In this document: in pieces, positions 7,213 to 15,700 of the stretch | How positions within the stretch are numbered: the stretch's first letter is position 1 | Layout: each line of letters starts with the position of its first letter | NCBI GenBank assembly: GCA_964551475.1 | Contig: CAZKCI010000022.1 | Coordinates: 1-32,367 of the forward strand | Origin: CAZKCI01 sp964551475 | GTDB taxonomy: Bacteria; Auribacterota; Erginobacteria; Erginobacterales; CAZKCI01 | Direction: 5' to 3' | Length of the DNA: 32,367 nt | Notes under the pieces: generated by a model | Seen by the model: the letters and a program-made list of their open reading frames with translations, nothing else | What the model was told of the DNA's origin: nothing | Database searches by the model: none | Made by a program: the position numbers and the translations under genes

Positions 7213-8760
7213 TTAGTTGTTGGTGCCGCCCACCGCCGGCTGATCGGCTGCCGTGCCGAAGGTGATCGTCGTCACGCCGTAGATGTACCAGGCGCCGGTC
7301 GAGGGACGGTAGAGGACGCGATCCTGCGTCCCATCGCCCTCGTAGTCGATGACGACCGGGATGTCGCCGGTCGCGCCCATGCTGACCGACGGGCTGCCCA
7401 GGACATACCAGGTGGCGGCGTACCCGCGGAACACTGAGAACTCGGTCGTGCCGTCGCCGTTGTAGTCGCCCGGCGCCGCCGCGTCGGAACCGAAGCCCCA
7501 GGCGCGCTTGGTGAGGTTCCGGACGTACCAAATGCCGCTCATCGCGCCGGCATTGCGGAACAGGGCCGCATCGGCCAAGCCGTCGCCGTTGTAATCTCCC
7601 GGGACGGGCAGGTCGCCGTTCGCGCCGTAGTAGAAGCGGGTCTGGTTCTTGACCGCCCAATAGCCATTGGCCGGCCGCCAAACCGCGGTGTCGGTGCGGA
7701 AGTCGCCGTCGTAGTCGGCCGGAACGGGGATGTCCCCGGCAGCTCCGAACAGGAAGTTGGTGTAGGGCGTGCCGCTATAGATGCCCCGCACCCACCATCT
7801 GCAGCTGGAACCGGGCAGGGTCCCGGGCCGGAACACGCCGTAATCGGCCGTGCCGTCGCCGTTGTAGTCGCCGGTGATCGGGATGTCGTTGGCGATCCCG
7901 TAGGCGACGGTGCTGATGTTGTAGACCCGGAAGGTGCTGTCTGACGGCCGCCACAGGCCCAGGTCGTCCGCGCCGTCGCCGTTGAAGTCGGCGGCGTCAA
8001 AGACGCGCCGGATCGGCGTAGGCTGGGTGGCCGGCGTCGGCGTGCTCGGAGCGCTGGTCGGGGTCGGGATGACCGCGGTCGGCGTGGCCGGGATCGGAGT
8101 CGGGGGAGCTGCCGTCGGGGTCGGGATAACCGGCGTCGGCGTCTTCACAACCACCGGTGTCGGAGTGGCCGGGATCGGCGTCGGAGGAACCGCCGTCGGG
8201 GTCGGGATGACCGGCGTCGGAGGAACCGCCGTCGGGGTCGGGATGACCGCCGTCGGGGTGGCCGCGCCGGCGCCGTCATCGAGGAGGACGTCGTCGAAAG
8301 CCAGGTTCCCCGCGGTCTTCGCATAGGTGAAGCGCATCTGCGTGGAGCCGGCGTTCAGGGCGTAAGGACCTTCCGTGGTTCCGGTGACCGGGAGAGGGTT
8401 CAGGTTCACCACCGTATTCCAAGCCAAGCTGTAATACTCTTCGACCAGGAGGGCGGACGTGGCATCGGTGCTAGCACCGCGGATCCAGAACTGGACCGTA
8501 TTGCCGCCGCCGGCGGAGAAGGTCTGCGTAGTGATGCTGTCAGCATTTTCCCGCAATCCGATTGCCGGGGAAGCCGCGCCGTAGTAACCAGCGCCGGTGT
8601 AAACGTCAGAGTCGGCGTTGCAGTTGAAGAACGTCCAACCAGCGGGACGGGTTCCGGTGTCGAAACTATCGAATCCTTCGTTAAACACCGTAGCGCCATA
8701 TCCCGTCGCCGTCCACATGACGAGCGCCGCGATCGCCACCAATGCTGTCATCCACTTCAT
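7213..8760 (-). CDS. Secreted protein: shared N-terminal domain, Pro/Thr linker, six C-terminal repeats
   Basis: This 515-residue protein is the simplest member of the family in the window. Residues 1-22 are a signal peptide. Residues ~24-160 are the shared beta-rich domain (RPAGWTFFNCNADSDVY, LLVEEYY, NLAFDDVLL). A ~85-residue linker of IPTPTAVPPTP-type units follows, then six ~40-residue repeats reach the C-terminus with D-x-[DN]-G-D-G loops and FRP or YRPSTGxW motifs. The reading frame extends 34 codons upstream. I chose the ATG at 8760 because a strong AGGAGG-type site precedes it, a signal peptide starts there, and the promoter lies just upstream. The repeat region is close to identical at DNA level to the end of the 1845-6653 gene, so the two are recent duplicates or exchange sequence. 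Likely cell-surface or extracellular; ligand unknown. Confidence 0.92.
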   Translation of the reverse strand: MKWMTALVAIAALVMWTATGYGATVFNEGFDSFDTGTRPAGWTFFNCNADSDVYTGAGYYGAASPAIGLRENADSITTQTFSAGGGNTVQFWIRGASTDATSALLVEEYYSLAWNTVVNLNPLPVTGTTEGPYALNAGSTQMRFTYAKTAGNLAFDDVLLDDGAGAATPTAVIPTPTAVPPTPVIPTPTAVPPTPIPATPTPVVVKTPTPVIPTPTAAPPTPIPATPTAVIPTPTSAPSTPTPATQPTPIRRVFDAADFNGDGADDLGLWRPSDSTFRVYNISTVAYGIANDIPITGDYNGDGTADYGVFRPGTLPGSSCRWWVRGIYSGTPYTNFLFGAAGDIPVPADYDGDFRTDTAVWRPANGYWAVKNQTRFYYGANGDLPVPGDYNGDGLADAALFRNAGAMSGIWYVRNLTKRAWGFGSDAAAPGDYNGDGTTEFSVFRGYAATWYVLGSPSVSMGATGDIPVVIDYEGDGTQDRVLYRPSTGAWYIYGVTTITFGTAADQPAVGGTNN

Positions 8761-8765
8761 AACTG

Positions 8766-8773
8766 CTCCTCCC
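8766..8773 (-). promoter_or_regulatory. Strong ribosome binding site deciding the start at 8760
   Basis: GGGAGGAG on the minus strand lies five bases before the ATG at 8760. No comparable site precedes the upstream in-frame start at 8862, which would also overlap the promoter. Confidence 0.8.
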
Positions 8774-8833
8774 TTTCCTGGGGTTTCGTATTTTACCGTC
8801 GGGGCGAACAGACCTTCCGCCCATAATGAGGAC

Positions 8834-8862
8834 ACTATATATGGAAGAGGAAATCGTGTCAA
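8834..8862 (-). promoter_or_regulatory. Sigma-70-type promoter of the 515-residue secreted protein
   Basis: On the minus strand TTGACA (8857-8862) is followed after 17 bp by TATAGT (8834-8839). This is near consensus and places the start of transcription about 65 bases before the ATG. Confidence 0.85.
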
Positions 8863-8896
8863 CAGAAAATATTTATTATTTATTTAATATTTTTAT

Positions 8897-8916
8897 CCCC
8901 CCCCCCCGGGGGGGGG
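8897..8916. repeat. C11-G9 homopolymer palindrome
   Basis: Eleven C residues are followed immediately by nine G residues, between an AT-rich stretch (8871-8896) and a REP-like doublet. It can fold back on itself but has no T-tract on either strand typical of a terminator. It is a likely site of slippage or sequencing error, so the run lengths should not be trusted. Confidence 0.85.
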
Positions 8917-8917
8917 A

Positions 8918-9005
8918 GGTAGCCGCAACCTTTAGGTTGCGTTTGACTGCTCCGGCTAAAGTCTGAGGTTGTGTGCTTGAACGCAGGCTAAAGCCTGCGG
9001 CTACA
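8918..9005. repeat. REPIN-like inverted doublet of GTAG hairpins
   Basis: Left half: GTAGCCGCAACC, then TTTA, then GGTTGCG (8919-8941). Right half, inverted: CGCAGGC, then TAAA, then GCCTGCGGCTAC (8982-9004). Each half folds by itself and the two oppose each other across ~40 bp. This matches the layout of REP doublets mobilised by RAYT transposases. The right half supplies the TAG stop codon of the radical SAM gene. No transposase gene is present in the window. Confidence 0.75.
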
Positions 9006-10416
9006 GCCCCACGATGGCTCCAACGCCGCGGACCTGGCCGCGGAACTGGGCGAAGGTCCGCACCCCCGTGAGACGCCTCCATATAAAGGAAGGCCGGAGA
9101 TAGAACCGCTTGAAGGCCCGGTCGAGCCAGGAATGGTATTCCTCGGGCGTGAGCGTGGGGGGCACGTAGAGGAGGGCGCCGTGGTCAAGGATCGAGCATC
9201 CATGGGAGAAGTCGAAGGACCTCCCCTCCGCGGTGAGCGTTCGGTAAAGGTCGGTGCCCGGAAAGGGCACGAACTTATTGAAGTGGGCGTAGTCAAGGTC
9301 TTCGGAGAGGGCGAAGCGGAGCGTGTTCTCCAGGCTCTCCATCGTCTCCCCGGGTGTCCCCACGATGAAGTCGGCCCGGACCTCGAGCCCCGCCTGGCGG
9401 GCCCAGCGCACCGCCCGGCGGTTGTCCTCCACCGTGTTCCCCTTCTTAAGGAGGCGGAGCATCCGGTCGTCGCCGGACTCCAGGCCGAAAAGAACCTGCC
9501 AGCAGCCGGCCCTCTTCATCGCGGCGAGGATCTCGGGCGTGACGGCCTTGACCGCGGTGAGGCAGGTCCAGGGGAGATGGAGCTTAATCGCCTCGATCCC
9601 GGAGCAGATGGCGAGCGTCCGTTCCTTGTCGAGCGTGAAGGTGTCGTCGAAGAAGCGGATCTCCCGCGCCCCCCGCTCCTTCACCATCGCTTCCACCTCT
9701 TTAAGGACGCGTCCCGGGGAGTGGAAGCGGGTGCGGTTGCCGAAGGTGGAGCGGTCGCAGAAGGTGCAGCGGAAGGGGCAGCCCCGGCTGGTCATCATGA
9801 TGCCCACCGGCAGTCTTCGGTAGGAGGCAGGCGTGGGATGGTAGGCGGAGAGCGGCGGGAGGAGATGGTAGGCGGGGAAGGGAAGCGAGTCGAGGTCATC
9901 GATGAAGGGGCGGGGCGGTGAGCGGAAGACCGATCCGTCTTTCCGGAAGGCGATCCCCGGCACCCGGGACAGCCGCTCCGAGCCGGCATCGGCCGGGAGG
10001 GAGGCGATCTCGCGGAGCGTCTCCTCGCCCTCGCCGATGACCGCGAGGTCGAAGGCCTGGTGCGCCATCGCTCCCAGGGGATCGGCCGAGAGATGGGCGC
10101 CTCCGGCAATGATGCGGGCTTGGGGCGCCAGGGATCGAAATTCGGCGGCCGTCCGGCGGGCGCTGTTCCAGGAGGGCGTGGTGGCGGTGATCCCGATCAG
10201 TTCGGGGCTCAGATCGCGAACGATGTCAGCCGAAGGGGGATAAGCCTGCCGGGAGGTGTAGTCGAGGACCATCACCCGGTGGCCGTCCCGCTCCAGGACG
10301 GCGGCGAGATAAGCGAGGCCGAGGGGCGGTGTGATGTTGAGGACGAAGCGGACAGAGGCGGACTCGCCGACCGACTCGTCGGCTTCAAAGGGGGGGTTGA
10401 TCAGGAGCACGTTCAT
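9001..10416 (-). CDS. B12-binding radical SAM enzyme
   Basis: This 471-residue cytoplasmic enzyme has the two-part layout of the BchE/B12-dependent radical SAM superfamily. A Rossmann-like cobalamin-binding domain lies at ~1-135 (MNVLLINPPF start, later GGAHLSADP and VIGEGE). A radical SAM barrel follows with C213xxxC217xxC220 (SRGCPFRCTFC) to hold the 4Fe-4S cluster. Then come FFDDTFT, a GLESG motif and DFIVGTPGET, typical of the family. Members methylate or rearrange lipids, sugars, antibiotics or phosphinates. The substrate cannot be read from sequence. It lies 196 bp after the aminotransferase gene on the same strand, so a lipid or sugar modification role is plausible (inference). The Shine-Dalgarno before the ATG is weak. 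The stop codon lies in a REP-like repeat. Confidence 0.92.
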   Translation of the reverse strand: MNVLLINPPFEADESVGESASVRFVLNITPPLGLAYLAAVLERDGHRVMVLDYTSRQAYPPSADIVRDLSPELIGITATTPSWNSARRTAAEFRSLAPQARIIAGGAHLSADPLGAMAHQAFDLAVIGEGEETLREIASLPADAGSERLSRVPGIAFRKDGSVFRSPPRPFIDDLDSLPFPAYHLLPPLSAYHPTPASYRRLPVGIMMTSRGCPFRCTFCDRSTFGNRTRFHSPGRVLKEVEAMVKERGAREIRFFDDTFTLDKERTLAICSGIEAIKLHLPWTCLTAVKAVTPEILAAMKRAGCWQVLFGLESGDDRMLRLLKKGNTVEDNRRAVRWARQAGLEVRADFIVGTPGETMESLENTLRFALSEDLDYAHFNKFVPFPGTDLYRTLTAEGRSFDFSHGCSILDHGALLYVPPTLTPEEYHSWLDRAFKRFYLRPSFIWRRLTGVRTFAQFRGQVRGVGAIVGL

Positions 10417-10433
10417 TGAAGAGGAAGTATACA

Positions 10434-10590
10434 GGCTGAAGGCTGAAGACTGAAGGCTGAAGGAGAAAAATCAACCGCGTTACCCGCGGTTATATCGACC
10501 GAGCCAAGCCGCGCCAATTCGTGAAATTCGCGTAATTCGTAGTTGAATTTAGCCGGGCTGGGCTAATTCGCGCAATTCGTAGTTTGAAAA
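10434..10590. repeat. Intergenic repeat cluster (GGCTGAAG, small hairpin, AATTCG families)
   Basis: Three elements fill the 196-bp gap. (1) Repeated GGCTGAAG units at 10434-10463, the same unit seen at 25899. (2) A hairpin AACCGCG (10473-10479) with CGCGGTT (10485-10491), not followed by a T-run. (3) Two similar stretches at about 10514-10540 and 10563-10585, each with AATTCG repeated every ~10 bases and ending in AATTCGTAGTT. No gene or promoter is evident. Confidence 0.7.
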
Positions 10591-10612
10591 TGCCAGGCCC
10601 AGCCAAGCCGGG

Positions 10613-11818
10613 TCAGGCGCGGGCGGACTTGCGGATGCACTCGGCGATGAAGGCGATCTGCGCCGGCTTCAGCCCGCTGGAGGAGGGGAGGTAGAGTCCG
10701 CGGGTCCCGAGCTCCTCGGAGACCGGGTAGTCGTCGGCATAGAGATGGGCGTAGACGGGCTGGAGGTGGATGGGGATGAAGAAGGAGCGGGTCTCGATCC
10801 CCTGGTCGGCCAGGGCCTGGCGCAGCTCGTCCCGGCCCATCCCGTACTCGTCCCGGACCAGGATGCCGTACATCCAGTAGGCGGAGACGCACTCCTCCGC
10901 CCGGGGCGGTGTCACGATTCCGGGGACATCCTTGAGCAGGGAATTGTAGAGCTCGGCGTTCCGGATCCGGGCCCCCAGGAGGTCGTCGATCCTTTCCAGC
11001 TGTCCCAATCCGATCGCGGCCTGGACATTGGTCATCCGGTAGCTGAATCCGACCACCTTGTGCCAGAAATGGCGCTCCTGCGTGAATCCGTAGTTGCGCA
11101 TGGTCCGCGCCCGCTCGGCCAGGGCCGGGTCGTCGGTGACGATGATCCCGCCTTCCCCGGTGGTGATGATCTTGTTGGCGTAGAGGCTGAAGGCGGCGAT
11201 CCGGCCGAACCCCCCGGTCCGCTTCCCTTTATATTGGGCCCCGATCGCCTCGGCGGCGTCCTCCACCACCGTGATCCTGTGCTTGCGGGCGATGGAGAGG
11301 AGGGCGTCCATGTCGGCGGGGTGGCCGTAGGTGTGGATGGGGATGATGGCCTTGGTCCGTTCCGTGATCTTTTCCTCGATCCGGGCGGGGTCGAGGTTCC
11401 AGGTCTTCGGCTCGGCGTCGACCAGGGCGAGCGTGGCCCCCACGTAGTTGGCGGCGTTGGCGGTCGAGATCATGGTGAAGGAGGGGATGATGACCTCGTC
11501 TCCCTCGCCGATGCCGATCGCGGCCAGGGCGAGATGAAGGGCGGTGGTGCCGCTGTTGGTGGTGATGCCGAACTTCACCCCGCAGTAGCGGGCGAACTTT
11601 TCCTCGAATTCGTCCACGAACCTCCCCCGCGAGGAGATCCAGTTGGTGTCCAGGCACTCGAGGACGTATTTTTTTTCGTTGCCCAGGAGCGTGGGCGTGC
11701 AGACCGGGATCAGGGGTTTTCCCGGGTTGAGGACCGGCTCGGGGCCGGCCATCCTTTTGGCCTTTTCCAGCGCCTTCTGCCGTTTTTTCGCGATGGCGGC
11801 GGCTTCTTTCTTTTTCAC
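10613..11818 (-). CDS. DegT/DnrJ/EryC1/StrS-family PLP sugar aminotransferase
   Basis: This 401-residue enzyme is a PLP-dependent aminotransferase acting on nucleotide-linked keto-sugars, most like perosamine synthases (family-level inference). Visible motifs are NSGTTALHLAL (~88), GDEVIIPSFT, D187 in VEDAAEAIG for the PLP ring nitrogen, and K216 in SLYANKIITTGEGG as the Schiff-base lysine. It starts at GTG. That start overlaps the stop of the upstream glycosyltransferase by four bases (GTGA) and has GAGGGGG six bases before it, so the two are translationally coupled. The first ~25 residues are an unusual Lys/Ala-rich extension ahead of the catalytic domain. The product probably feeds an amino-sugar into a surface glycan or glycolipid. 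Confidence 0.94.
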   Translation of the reverse strand: MKKKEAAAIAKKRQKALEKAKRMAGPEPVLNPGKPLIPVCTPTLLGNEKKYVLECLDTNWISSRGRFVDEFEEKFARYCGVKFGITTNSGTTALHLALAAIGIGEGDEVIIPSFTMISTANAANYVGATLALVDAEPKTWNLDPARIEEKITERTKAIIPIHTYGHPADMDALLSIARKHRITVVEDAAEAIGAQYKGKRTGGFGRIAAFSLYANKIITTGEGGIIVTDDPALAERARTMRNYGFTQERHFWHKVVGFSYRMTNVQAAIGLGQLERIDDLLGARIRNAELYNSLLKDVPGIVTPPRAEECVSAYWMYGILVRDEYGMGRDELRQALADQGIETRSFFIPIHLQPVYAHLYADDYPVSEELGTRGLYLPSSSGLKPAQIAFIAECIRKSARA

Positions 11819-12534
11819 GGTCGTCCCCCTCTGATCTCGTAGCGAAGCTTGATCAGGGAAAGGCCATAGATTAGCGCAAGACGGAAAAAAATCAAGGGGT
11901 TCCTGGTGGTCTTGGAATAGCCTTTCTCCCGCTCGAGGTTGGTGTAGGGAACCTCGACGATCCGGTAGCCGCGCTTCTCCGCCCGGGCCAGGAAGTCGAT
12001 GCAGTAGTCCCCGTATTCGCCGCGCAGGGGGACGGTGTCGAAGACCTCCTTCTTCACCCGCAGGTAGCCGCTGGAGAGGTCGTGGACGGCCGAGCCGAGC
12101 GCCCGGCGGCTCAGCCGGTTCAGAAGCACGCTGACCAGGCGTCGGGGCGCGGAGGTGCGGCCGTCATGGCCTCCGGGGACATAGCGGGAGGCGAGAGCGA
12201 TGTCGACCTCGTCCGGGACCGCGGCCAGGGCGGGAAGGAGGGCGGGAGGATGGGCGAAGTCGGCGTCCATCCAGATCACCCGGTCGTAGCGGGCGGCGGC
12301 GATCCCTTCCCGGAGCGAGTTGGTGAGACCGTGGTCGGAGAGCCGGCGGATCAGGCGGATGCGCGGATCGCGTTCGCTCATCTTTTCGACCGCCTCCCAG
12401 GTGCGGTCGGGCGAATCGTCGTCCGCCACGACGATCTCGAATTCGCCGCTGAGCCGGCGGACGATCTCCGCGATCAGGCGCTCGATGTTTCCGCGTTCGT
12501 TGAATGTGGGCAGAATGACCGTGACGGGCTTCAT
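11815..12534 (-). CDS. GT2 polyprenyl-phosphate glycosyltransferase, DPM1-like
   Basis: This 239-residue enzyme belongs to the dolichol/polyprenol-phosphate mannosyltransferase branch of family GT2. It should transfer a sugar from a nucleotide donor to polyprenyl phosphate at the inner membrane face. Evidence: VTVILPTFNERGNI at the N-terminus, ADDDSPDRTW, the metal-binding D90-A-D92 in WMDADFAHPP, and the C-terminal NPLIFFRLALIYGLSLIKLRY tail typical of DPM1 rather than multi-pass forms. It is first in a coupled pair with the aminotransferase. The Shine-Dalgarno before the ATG is poor. Donor sugar cannot be read from sequence. It could supply lipid-linked sugar for O-glycosylation of the many Thr/Pro-rich linkers encoded nearby (inference). 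Confidence 0.92.
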   Translation of the reverse strand: MKPVTVILPTFNERGNIERLIAEIVRRLSGEFEIVVADDDSPDRTWEAVEKMSERDPRIRLIRRLSDHGLTNSLREGIAAARYDRVIWMDADFAHPPALLPALAAVPDEVDIALASRYVPGGHDGRTSAPRRLVSVLLNRLSRRALGSAVHDLSSGYLRVKKEVFDTVPLRGEYGDYCIDFLARAEKRGYRIVEVPYTNLEREKGYSKTTRNPLIFFRLALIYGLSLIKLRYEIRGGRP

Positions 12535-12630
12535 AATATGCGGGTCGGCCGGAGTCCCCCCGACCGGAAGGCGGAATGATAGACAGGGCGCCGGGATAAA
12601 TCCATGACAATGTTATAAAAAAAGGCCAGG

Positions 12631-12684
12631 CAGGAAAGGCAGGAAGGGCAGGAAAGGCAGGAAGGGCAGGAAAGGCGGGAAGGG
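12631..12684. repeat. 18-bp minisatellite (3 copies) between divergent genes
   Basis: CAGGAAAGG and CAGGAAGGG alternate perfectly, giving three 18-bp units. Only one base in the last unit deviates. It lies in the 226-bp divergent gap between the glycosyltransferase and the 1830-residue protein, about 75 bp upstream of the latter's start. The plus strand is purine-rich. Confidence 0.9.
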
Positions 12685-12760
12685 CGGCCGGCGCCTGTGA
12701 GTTTCGTCGGACCCTGTGTGCCTTGCAAGGGCCCTCTCTATATACTATGTTTAACGCAGG

Positions 12761-15700
12761 GTGAGAAAGCTCTCCGTCATCCTGATCGGTGCCGTCTGCG
12801 CGGCGTTCGCCGCCGCCCTCCCCCCGTCCGTCCCCGCCGCCGCTCTGATCGAGGAGGGGTTTGACGAGTTCACCACCGGAGGCCGCCCGGCGGGCTGGAC
12901 CTTCACCAACTGCAACGCCAACAGCGACTGCTATACATCGGCTGCCTACTCCGGGGACACCCCCCCTGCGGTCAAGCTCGACGCCTCCGGGGACGCCGTC
13001 GCTACCGCTTCGTTTGCCGATCCCGCCTCGGTGCAGTTCTGGCTCAAGGGGACCGGCACCGACGAGACCAGCTCTTTCCTGGTCGAGGAGTTTTTCAGTT
13101 CGTCCTGGAACGCGCTGACCGACATCGCGCCCATCCCGACCTCCGGGACGACCTTCGGTCCGCTGCAGCTTTCGGCTTCCTCCACCCAGGTCAGGTTTAC
13201 CTACGCCCAAAGCGCGGGCAACCTGGCCTTCGACGACGTTCTGGTCGCCGCCAACGGAGACGCCGACGTCGCTCCCGTGACCGCCTGGCGGGAGGACACC
13301 TACCCCGGGGCCACCGCGCTCCCCGCCGGAGGCTGGCACAATGACGGGACCGTCACCTTCCAGTGGACCGATCCCGGATCGATGAGCGGCGACACCTTCT
13401 ATTACGAGATCAACGCCTCGTCCGGCGACACCATCGGTTTCGGCGAGACGGAGACCGCCGACCCCTACGCGGAAGAGGTCTCCCTGGCCGCCTGCGAGGG
13501 GACGTATTATTTCCACGTCGCCGCCAGGACCGGGAACGGGAAAGAGGGGCCGGAGAGGATCTTCCGGTCCCGCTACGATCCCCGTCCGCCGCTGGCCGTC
13601 GCCGATCTCGCGAGCTCCACCCATTCCACCACCGCCTGGAACAACGCCACCGACTATGTCGCCGTCTCCTGGACCGACGCTCTCGACGACACCTTCGTCA
13701 CGGTCGACGTTTCGGAGGTGGCGGGCTATTATTACGCGATCAACCGCTCTTCCTCCTATCTCCCCGATCCCTCCGACCCCTTCGTCTCCTTCGGCGACCA
13801 GTCGCTCACCGCCGAGGCGGGCGACGGGGCCTGGTATTTCCACCTCCGCTCGGTGGACAACGCCGGGAACCTCGACGACGCGGCGGCCTCCCTGGGGCCG
13901 ATCCGGATCGATCTCGCCGCTCCCGCGGGTTCCTGGCTCCGGGCCCATTTCATCCAGTGGGTCCCGGAAGGGGAGGACGCCAACTACGGCGACTGCGAGC
14001 TCATCGAGCTCCCCAACGGGGAGAATGTCCTGATCGACGGCGGCGGGGAGAAGGAGTCGTCCTGGGGCCCGGACTCCCCGGTGGTGGAGTATCTCCAGTC
14101 GCGGATCGGGGTGGGGGGGACGGTCTACCACATGGTCCTCTCCACGCCCGGCGAGGACAGCTACGCCGGCCTCCATGACGCCCTCGGCGCCTTTGCGGTC
14201 CGCAACTACTACGAGACCTCCCACTGGACCAACCCCTCCGCCCCCGCCGGCTACACCGCCTTCAGCGACGCTCTCTCCGCCGAGGGAGCGGCCTGCTACT
14301 ACCTGGTGACCTCCGGCGAGCAGGGTGCGGGCAAGATCCTGAGCGGCCCGGCCTGGAACTACGGCCCCGGCTGGGACAACGCCGTTCTCGACGCCCGTGT
14401 TCTCGCCGCCTGGGACTCCTACACCTCGGCCAACGCCCGCTCGGCGATCCTGCGGCTGCAGGCCGGGCGGTCGACCGTTCTCACCGGCGCCGACGCCCAG
14501 TCCGCCACCGCTAACGTCAACGAACCCATCACCTACGCCCTCGCCAACTATCCGGCCGAGATGGACGCCGACATCTGGAAGTTCGACCACCAGGGGTCGG
14601 ACAGCAGCGGCTCCAACTCCGCCGCCGAGCTCGCCGCGATCAGCCCGGACTATGCCGTCGTCCAGATCGGCTACGGCTCGATCGGGTCGCTCCCCGCCTC
14701 CGCGGCTCTCGACCGGGCGCGGGCGGCGGGGGCGATCGTCTATCGGAACGACCTCGACGGGACCGTTCTGGTCAAGAGCGACGGAAGGGGAAACTACGAC
14801 ATCGTCCGCGGCCGCGCCTATGCGGACGAGGCGCTTACGCCGGGGGCGGCCGGCGATGCCGACGGCGACGATCTCCTCTCCTCCGTCGGCCTCCCCACCC
14901 GGCTCCGGATCGCCTCCACGGCGGCGGGATCGATCACCTTGAGCTGGCAGTCGGCCTGGGGGGAGGAGACCGACGAGGCCGGCTACGACATCTACCGTTC
15001 TCCGCTCGGCGGCGGCTGGTCCGAGGCCGGTCTTGACGCCAACCCCTACGGGTCTCCGACGGGAATCTACAAGAAGATCGGCTCGGTCGGCCGGGGGACG
15101 CTCTCCTTCACCGACTCGGGACTGACCGGCCCCTTCGCCGTCCAGTACTACTACCGGGTGTCCGCCTGGGCCTCCCGCACCGATCCCGACTCCGGCTATG
15201 CCGTCACCTACGAGCGGCGTTACTCCAACGAGACCACGGCCGCGCCCGGCGAAGCGGCCGACGCGATCGCTCCCGGGACGATCTACAACCTCGCCGCCGC
15301 CGCCGGGGAGGAGCCCGGATCGGTCGAGCTCGGCTGGACCGCTCCCCGCGACGATGGCGCCGCGGGCGGGCGCTGCCGCTACTACGTGGTCAAGTACTCC
15401 ACCTCTTTTTCGATCGACACCGACCCGGAATGGAACGCGGCCACCGACGTCTTCGTCCAGACCTACTACCCGGCCGATCCCGAGGCCGCCGACGCCATGA
15501 CCGTCGCCGGCCTGGACACGGAATCCACTTATTACTTCTCGCTCCAGGCCTACGACGAGTATGGAAACGCCAGCCCCCTGGCCGCCTTCCCGTTGGTCTC
15601 CCCCCGCCGCTACCGGAAGGGAGACGTGGTGATCAACGAGGTCGGCTGGAAGGGGACCTGGAACGCCTCCACCCACACCTTCCTCGAGCTCTACAACAAC

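Noticed and set aside
8897..8916. C11-G9 as an intrinsic terminator of the radical SAM gene
   Set aside because: No T-tract follows on the minus strand (the sequence continues ATAAAAAT), and there is no loop.
12747..12764. Five-codon leader peptide (ATG to TGA) overlapping the GTG start at 12761
   Set aside because: No ribosome binding site, and such short frames arise by chance. Only the overlap is suggestive.
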